Origin: Desulfuromonadaceae bacterium UBA2294
GTDB taxonomy: Bacteria; Desulfobacterota; Desulfuromonadia; Desulfuromonadales; UBA2294
Length of the DNA stretch: 11,076 bases
Assembly (NCBI GenBank): GCA_002345625.1
Contig: DDWE01000125.1
Location: forward strand, 1-11,076
Direction: 5' to 3'
Both the position numbers and the translations under genes were made by a program. How positions within the stretch are numbered: position 1 is the stretch's first letter; each line of letters starts with the position of its first letter. Below the pieces are notes generated by a model. It worked only from the letters and a program-made list of their open reading frames with translations, was not told the origin of the DNA and did not search any database. Positions 6,920 to 11,076 of this stretch are shown one piece after another.

Positions 6920-8356
6920 TCAGTGAATGGCGCAGGCCAGGCAGGGGTCGAAGCTACGCACGATCCGGCCGATTTCGACCGAACTGCTCCCCTGCGCATC
7001 CGGGGTCTGCGTGCCGATCAGGGCGGTTTCGACCGTGCCGCGCTGACCAGTAATAGACGGGCCAAAATTCCAGGCCGACGGCACCTGCAGCTGGTAGCCG
7101 GTCACCTTGCCATCTTTGGCAGTGATCTGGTGATTGAGGGCGCCGCGTGCCGCCATCGACATCGAGCGACCGGTCCCGGTCGGCTTGGCCTGCATGTCCG
7201 GAGCATTGATGGTCGGCTTGTCGAGTTGATAGCTCGGCAGCAGTTCCAGCAGGTATTGGCAAATCTTTTGTGCCTCGTAAGCCCGGGCCAGGATGCGGCT
7301 CATGACTGAAGACTGCACCTTTTGCTGTTTGAATGACTGCAACAGCTGCATAAACCCGGCATCATAATTCACCGCCAGGCGGGCCAGCGGCCCGACTTCC
7401 ATCGGCGCACCGTCATAAGCCATCGCCTTGACCCAGGAATAGGCGCCGGCTTTATCGACTTGCGGATGACCACTCTGATCAAGGTAGGTCGAATCGACCC
7501 GCTCCTCGATCCGCTCAAACAGAGCCACTTCCTTCTGGCCCTTGCGCACCACGCCGGCCGTGTACAGTGGCTGCTTGAGCAGGGTAAATGCACCGTTACC
7601 GTAAAAATTACCGTGCGCCTGCCCCATGCTGAAGTAGGGGCTGAAGTGGGTTGCCAAGGCCTGGGCCTGTGGCAGGTAGAAGCGCTGGATAAAATCGGCG
7701 GTCTGATCCAGGGCATGAGCGTAATTCATCAACCGGTCGCTGGTGACCCCTGTCGTCAGGCCACCAGGCAGGATGGCGTGGCAGAAGGGAACCTTGCCGC
7801 CAAGACTCGCCAGACCGCTGCCGGCCTTTTTGCGTACCGAAATCGCCTCGACATAGCCCAGAGCCATCTCCACCGTCAGGGGGGTATCAGTCAGCGCATC
7901 AGTCAGGCCGTTACCGGAAAAGGTTCCGGCCGAGTTACGGAACAGGTTGTCGAGTTTATGGACCCGCTCATCCTGGCCTCGATACTGCTTAAGGCGGGCA
8001 AGATCAAGATAATCGGGCAAGGTCAACTGGTAGAAGTGAAAGATGTGGTCGGTCACCAGATGCAGGCCGAGGATCAGCTCGCGCAGAATCAGGCCGTTGG
8101 GGGTTGGAACCAAACCGTAGAGGTCTTCCAGAGCGATACAGGCAGCAATACCATGGACTTCATGGCAGATACCGCAGATGCGCTGGGTAATGCGTGCTGC
8201 ATCGATCGGATGGCGTCCGATCAGCAGGTGCTCGAAGCCCCGATACATACGTCCGGCAACCCGGGCATCAACCACCCGGCCATTGTCGATACGGGTTTCG
8301 ATAGCCAGATGGCCCTCAACGCGGGTCACTGGATCAATGCTGATCGTTCTGGACAT
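6920..8356 (-). CDS. [NiFe] hydrogenase large (catalytic) subunit without C-terminal extension
   Basis: This subunit holds the NiFe(CN)2CO site that splits or makes H2. It has 478 residues, shorter than the roughly 550 usual for periplasmic uptake enzymes. The N-terminal block DPVTRVEGH (8-16) includes the conserved Glu14. Motif L1 is RICGICHEVH (59-68) with Ni ligands Cys61 and Cys64. Motif L2 is DPCLACAIH (470-478) with Cys472 and Cys475, and the TGA stop follows directly after His478. Most [NiFe] large subunits carry a further 15-25 residues that a specific protease removes; here none exist, as in sensory hydrogenases (HoxC/HupV) and CooH. Unlike HoxC, whose L1 motif as I recall it ends in Gln, His68 is kept. 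No signal peptide is present, so export would depend on the Tat signal of the small subunit. GGAGG at 8361-8365 gives the ribosome site. Large before small is the reverse of the usual order. Confidence 0.96.
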   Translation of the reverse strand: MSRTISIDPVTRVEGHLAIETRIDNGRVVDARVAGRMYRGFEHLLIGRHPIDAARITQRICGICHEVHGIAACIALEDLYGLVPTPNGLILRELILGLHLVTDHIFHFYQLTLPDYLDLARLKQYRGQDERVHKLDNLFRNSAGTFSGNGLTDALTDTPLTVEMALGYVEAISVRKKAGSGLASLGGKVPFCHAILPGGLTTGVTSDRLMNYAHALDQTADFIQRFYLPQAQALATHFSPYFSMGQAHGNFYGNGAFTLLKQPLYTAGVVRKGQKEVALFERIEERVDSTYLDQSGHPQVDKAGAYSWVKAMAYDGAPMEVGPLARLAVNYDAGFMQLLQSFKQQKVQSSVMSRILARAYEAQKICQYLLELLPSYQLDKPTINAPDMQAKPTGTGRSMSMAARGALNHQITAKDGKVTGYQLQVPSAWNFGPSITGQRGTVETALIGTQTPDAQGSSSVEIGRIVRSFDPCLACAIH

Positions 8357-8382
8357 GCCGCCTCCGAAAAAAACAGTGTTCT

Positions 8383-8411
8383 ACTATCCTTATTTCCTCA
8401 CTAAAAGTAAA
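8383..8411 (-). promoter_or_regulatory. Candidate sigma70 promoter of the hydrogenase-kinase operon
   Basis: Read on the minus strand, TTTACT (8406-8411) and GATAGT (8383-8388) are separated by 17 bases, about 27 bases before the ATG. Each matches four of six consensus bases. A direct repeat AACCTGA occurs at 8410-8416 (plus strand), overlapping the -35 box, and again at 8435-8441. It could be a regulator site, but this is weak. Confidence 0.4.
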
Positions 8412-8665
8412 CCTGAAACGCGCTAAAAACGCTTAACCTGATTTTCCTCCGTCTGTCCTCCCGGCTAAACTCCCGGCACCGTCTTGCGGTCGCTTGCCCA
8501 ACTGCAAATCAGACATCGGTGTGGCGTTAAGCTGAAACGGCCCATTAAGGCAAGGATAATTGAGGCAAGGGCCATTGGACACGGAGCAAATCTGATCAAA
8601 TCTGATTTACACGGATTTAAAACAAAACGGATGAATCTAAGTCATTGGGGAGAGACAAGGCTTAT

Positions 8666-8751
8666 CGAACGCAGATAAAGGCGGATGGACGCAGATTTAA
8701 AAAAATGACCATAGCTTAGGCTTCGCCTTTATCCGATTTTATCTGCGTTCG
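8666..8751. other. Inner stem-loop of repeat copy A
   Basis: Arm CGAACGCAGATAAA (8666-8679) pairs with its perfect complement at 8738-8751, and GGAT (8683-8686) pairs with ATCC (8731-8734). The 44-base loop holds a second hairpin, AGGC-TTC-GCCT (8718-8728). The corresponding inner arms in copy B are 10922-10942 and 10996-11016. It could fold in RNA, or as a cruciform in DNA. Confidence 0.6.
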
Positions 8752-8763
8752 CTAAAAAAGATT

Positions 8764-8803
8764 TTGCCTGATCTTGCCTGATCTTGCCTGATCTTGCCTG
8801 ATC
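8764..8803. repeat. Four tandem copies of decamer TTGCCTGATC
   Basis: The units 8764-8773, 8774-8783, 8784-8793 and 8794-8803 are identical. The equivalent place in copy B (11030-11049) has only two units. The array therefore varies in number between copies, as expected from replication slippage. Every unit contributes a GATC at 10-bp spacing. Confidence 0.9.
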
Positions 8804-8857
8804 CGTGGAAATCAGATTTGATCCGCGGCCCATTGACTTAAAGACTTTTACCCTCCC

Positions 8858-10084
8858 TCACAACACCCCCTGCGTAAAATCACGACTCCACCCTCCTTGC
8901 AGGCGCTGCCCTAACAACAGTCCATAGATCCGCGTTGCGTTGATTTCGGCTGCCAGCTGCGCTTCAGCGAGAGTGGCCAACGCACTGCCCCGCCCGTAGA
9001 AACGGCGCAGGCGGGAGTAGACCCGCGAGTAGTTATCGATCAGCGGCAGGCTGCGATTCTTGCGGGTGGCGGCAAGAAAGCGGCGGCCCCGTTCACTGGC
9101 ACCGAGCAGATGCAGATAGAGCGGCCCGCTGTCGAGGAATGCACTCATCTGATCAGCACGACTGTCCAGCAGCAGGTGGCACAAGGTCCGTTGCACCCGG
9201 GTCCGGGTCCATTGCGGAGCCTGCACTGCACAAAGGAGCGACTCCAGATCGTGGCTGGTCTCCACAGCCTGCTGCAGGCGCTCCAACATACCGTGTTCAA
9301 GCAGATAGCCGTCCGCCCCGGTCCGGAGCAGAGCCGCCAGCAGCAAGCGATAGAACAGGCCGGTATCGACCGTCTGCCCGGTCGCCAGCGCCGCCTGCAG
9401 CGGTTTGAGGGCGGCCGGCGGGATCAGCGGCTCAATGGCGTCACCGGCAAGCAGTCGCTGCCGAATACCGGTGGCGGAAGCGATATCCCCCTTAGCATCG
9501 GTATCGTGATAGCCGGGACCGAGGCGCGCCAGAGTCAACGGCTGCAGCGGCAGCCCCTGCCGCAACAGGGCGCGCAGATAGGCGAGACCAAGGATATTGT
9601 TCGGCGTAGTCAGAAGCGGTGCCAGCTCCTCCCCACCGATGGTTGCGAACACGGCGGCCCGGGCCTGCGGGTAGCCCATCCCCTGACGCAGCAAGGCACC
9701 GGTCTGCCGCTCAATCTGTACGGCATGTTCTTCGAGCAGGGCGGCGCAGCGCTGCAGGGCCGGCAGGTCGCCCGACTCGCTGCCGAAGCACAACGCCGAT
9801 ACACCCAGCGCCGCCAGCGACTGCACCGCACCGGTGGCAAAATGCGGTGCGCTGTTGCAGGCGAAAGGGAGCGGCAACTCCACCACCACATCGACCCCGG
9901 CAGCCAGAGCCATTTGTGTCCGCACCCACTTGTCACACAGCGCCGGCTCACCACGTTGCAGAAAGTGGCCGCTCATCACCGCCACCGCCACTTCGGCTCC
10001 GGCCAGCTTCCGGCTCTGCTCCAGATGGTAAAGATGCCCGTTGTGAAACGGATTGTATTCGGTGATCAAACCAACGGCGCGCAT
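8858..10084 (-). CDS. tmcAL: tRNA(Met) cytidine acetate ligase TmcAL (YlbM family)
   Basis: TmcAL uses ATP and acetate to make N4-acetylcytidine at the wobble position of elongator tRNA(Met) in the cytoplasm. The product has 408 residues, the normal family length. It starts with the family opening GLITEYNPFHNGH (5-17), whose HNGH is the nucleotidyltransferase signature. Further blocks are SGHFLQRGEPA (38-48), ELPLPFACNSA (69-79) and FGSESGD (100-106). A GTG at 10090 in the same frame overlaps the sfsA stop. The ATG at 10084 is preferred because GGAG (10093-10096) lies eight bases before it and because it matches the usual N-terminus. The gene follows sfsA by two bases, so the pair is co-transcribed. 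No obvious terminator follows; repeat copy A begins about 20 bases past the stop. Confidence 0.93.
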   Translation of the reverse strand: MRAVGLITEYNPFHNGHLYHLEQSRKLAGAEVAVAVMSGHFLQRGEPALCDKWVRTQMALAAGVDVVVELPLPFACNSAPHFATGAVQSLAALGVSALCFGSESGDLPALQRCAALLEEHAVQIERQTGALLRQGMGYPQARAAVFATIGGEELAPLLTTPNNILGLAYLRALLRQGLPLQPLTLARLGPGYHDTDAKGDIASATGIRQRLLAGDAIEPLIPPAALKPLQAALATGQTVDTGLFYRLLLAALLRTGADGYLLEHGMLERLQQAVETSHDLESLLCAVQAPQWTRTRVQRTLCHLLLDSRADQMSAFLDSGPLYLHLLGASERGRRFLAATRKNRSLPLIDNYSRVYSRLRRFYGRGSALATLAEAQLAAEINATRIYGLLLGQRLQGGWSRDFTQGVL

Positions 10085-10086
10085 GG

Positions 10087-10779
10087 TCACAGCTCCAGAG
10101 GTAGAAGGTGGACGATGGAGGTCTGCTCCGGCGTCACCTGTGTCTGGCAGGCCAGCGGCTCAACCCCGGACGCTACCGCCTGTCGCAACAGGCGACCGTA
10201 TTCGGGGTCGATGTCATCGGCCGGAGTGAAGCTTTGCGCCTCGCCACGCTGGATCAGGAACAAGATCACCGACCGGTAGCCCTGAGTCACGGCATCCATC
10301 AGTTCGCGCAGATGCTTCTGGCCGCGTGTGGTCACCGCATCGGGAAAACAGGCTACCGTCGACCGGCAACAGAGGGTGACATTCTTGACCTCAATCAGCA
10401 CCCGTTCCTGATCGTTTTCGAGGAGAAAGTCGATGCGGCTGGCGCCGAAGGGCGACTCAGGGGTCACCCGGTAGCCGGCAAGGCCCGGCAGGGAGCCGTT
10501 GCGCAATGCCTCCTCCACCACCCGATTGGCGCGCTGGGTGTTGGTATCGACCCAGTGATCATTGACCCGGATCAATTCCAGGGTAAAGGGGAGCTTGCGC
10601 GCCGGATTGTCCGACGTCGACAGCAGCACTTCGTAGCCGGCGATCGCGCACTGCTTCATACTGCCGGTGTTCGGCGTATGCGCGGTGACGATACGACCAT
10701 CGGCGAGCTCGATATCAGCGAGGAATCGCTTGTAACGGCGCAACAGACGACCGGCGATCAGAGGGATTGGCAGGTTCAT
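10087..10779 (-). CDS. sfsA: SfsA family protein (sugar fermentation stimulation protein homologue)
   Basis: SfsA was named for its effect on maltose genes in E. coli. The family binds DNA and contains a PD-(D/E)XK nuclease-like core; its cellular role is not settled. The 230-residue product has the normal length. It shows an N-terminal OB-like part with RRYKRFLAD (14-22) and HTPNTGSM (34-41). The nuclease core follows: SRIDFLL (114-120, Asp117), IEVKNVTL (129-136, Glu130 and Lys132) and FPDAVTTRGQKHLREL (145-160). All expected catalytic-type residues are present. The ATG at 10779 has only a weak AAGG upstream. The gene is the first of the sfsA-tmcAL pair, and repeat copy B lies just upstream, so its promoter must lie within or beside that element. 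I see no convincing promoter. Confidence 0.94.
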   Translation of the reverse strand: MNLPIPLIAGRLLRRYKRFLADIELADGRIVTAHTPNTGSMKQCAIAGYEVLLSTSDNPARKLPFTLELIRVNDHWVDTNTQRANRVVEEALRNGSLPGLAGYRVTPESPFGASRIDFLLENDQERVLIEVKNVTLCCRSTVACFPDAVTTRGQKHLRELMDAVTQGYRSVILFLIQRGEAQSFTPADDIDPEYGRLLRQAVASGVEPLACQTQVTPEQTSIVHLLPLEL

Positions 10780-10819
10780 GGGTTCAGGCTTGCCTTTAGT
10801 GGTTAGAAAACAGGAAAAT

Positions 10820-11076
10820 CAAGGGCAATTGGACGCGGATCAAATCTGATCAAATCTGATTGAAAAGGATTTAAAACCAAAAAGGTGGTGAACCTGGTCC
10901 TTGGGGAGAAACAAGGCTGATCGAACGCAGATAAAGGCAGATGCACGCAGATTTTAAAAAAAACCATAGCTTAGTCTTCGACTTCATCCGCCTTTATCCG
11001 ATTTTATCTGCGTTCGCTAAAAAGCTTTTTTGCCTGATCTTGCCTGATCCTTGAAAATCAGATTTGATCAGATTTG
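10820..11076. repeat. Dispersed nested inverted-repeat element, copy B (cut by window end)
   Basis: This is a second copy of the 8566-8837 element in the same orientation, with an estimated four in five bases identical by eye. Outer arms 10841-10870 and 11047-11076 match as inverted repeats at 27 of 30 bases and reach the window end. Inner arms are 10922-10942 and 10996-11016. The central hairpin AGTC-TTC-GACT (10973-10983) differs from copy A by a compensated base pair. Copy B has about ten extra bases after that hairpin and only two TTGCCTGATC units (11030-11049). No gene is seen between 10780 and the window end. Confidence 0.85.

Larger units (their letters stand above)
8566..8837. repeat. 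Dispersed nested inverted-repeat element, copy A
   Basis: This roughly 270-bp noncoding element fills most of the gap between the hydrogenase operon and tmcAL. Its outer arms 8594-8616 and 8801-8823 are inverted repeats matching at 22 of 23 bases. Inner arms 8666-8686 and 8731-8751 match at 19 of 21. A small central hairpin lies at 8718-8728. The tandem decamer CAAATCTGAT occurs twice at 8587-8606. The element is recognisably the same as the one starting at 10820, in the same orientation. CGGCCCATT occurs at 8538-8546 and 8826-8834, possibly a chance direct repeat near the ends. There is no transposase. It resembles MITE- or REP-like intergenic elements, but I cannot assign a known family. 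Confidence 0.85.

Noticed and set aside
6908..6922. TGA after the last histidine of the large subunit read as selenocysteine or a frameshifted tail
   Set aside because: Both metal-site cysteines have ordinary TGC codons. Reading through the TGA gives a sequence unlike hydrogenase C-terminal extensions, and the small-subunit ribosome site overlaps this stop.
7460..8404. 314-codon plus-strand frame opposite the hydrogenase large subunit
   Set aside because: It is a shadow of an unmistakable [NiFe] large subunit carrying both L1 and L2 motifs.
8485..8500. Possible sigma54 promoter (GG-N10-GC) upstream of the hydrogenase operon
   Set aside because: On the minus strand only the GG and GC dinucleotides and a few other bases fit. 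The conserved TTGC and GGCAC parts are poor, and it lies far from the start codon.
8764..8803. CRISPR-like repeats
   Set aside because: The 10-bp units are directly abutting with no spacers, and there are no cas genes.
8566..8837. Insertion sequence
   Set aside because: The outer arms look like terminal inverted repeats, but the element is about 270 bp with no reading frame for a transposase, and no target duplication is certain.
9110..10279. 389-codon plus-strand frame across tmcAL and sfsA
   Set aside because: It lies opposite two clearly recognised genes and spans their junction. Its Gln/Arg-rich composition is typical of antisense frames in GC-rich DNA.

Overview
The window reads as a chromosomal segment of a GC-rich Gram-negative bacterium, most likely a Desulfuromonadales/Geobacter-type member of the former Deltaproteobacteria. 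That placement is an inference. It rests on a Tat-exported [NiFe] hydrogenase, a sensor kinase carrying a periplasmic c-type heme motif, a predicted lipoprotein LemA, and intergenic repeats of a style common in that group. No rRNA, tRNA, transposase or CRISPR array is visible.

Layout. Bases 1-285 hold 2.25 copies of a 127-bp tandem repeat. A small four-cysteine protein (466-657) and rmuC (763-2169) follow on the plus strand. Next is a plus-strand envelope cassette of lemA (2254-2832), a secreted TPM-domain protein (2836-3546) and a membrane TPM-like protein (3557-4183). It ends at a strong 18-bp hairpin (4212-4251) shared with the convergent minus-strand operon. That operon, read from 8356 down to 4271, encodes [NiFe] hydrogenase large subunit, small subunit and a hybrid-free PAS histidine kinase, with 7-nt and TGATG junctions. 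A 500-bp intergenic region follows, with a candidate promoter and a nested inverted-repeat element (copy A). Then come tmcAL (8858-10084) and sfsA (10087-10779), also on the minus strand and tightly coupled. A second, same-orientation copy of the element (copy B) runs to the window edge.

The most interesting unit is the three-gene hydrogenase-kinase operon. The small subunit has a Tat signal, so the enzyme should be periplasmic. The large subunit stops exactly at the last metal-site histidine, with no cleavable C-terminal extension, a trait of sensory [NiFe] hydrogenases. The co-translated kinase has a periplasmic domain with one CxxCH heme-c motif, then PAS, HisKA and HATPase domains. Together these suggest a periplasmic hydrogen (or redox) sensor in which hydrogenase electrons reduce the kinase heme. 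It would be a topologically inverted counterpart of the cytoplasmic HoxBC-HoxJ system. No response regulator, maturation gene or cytochrome partner lies in the window, so this remains a hypothesis.
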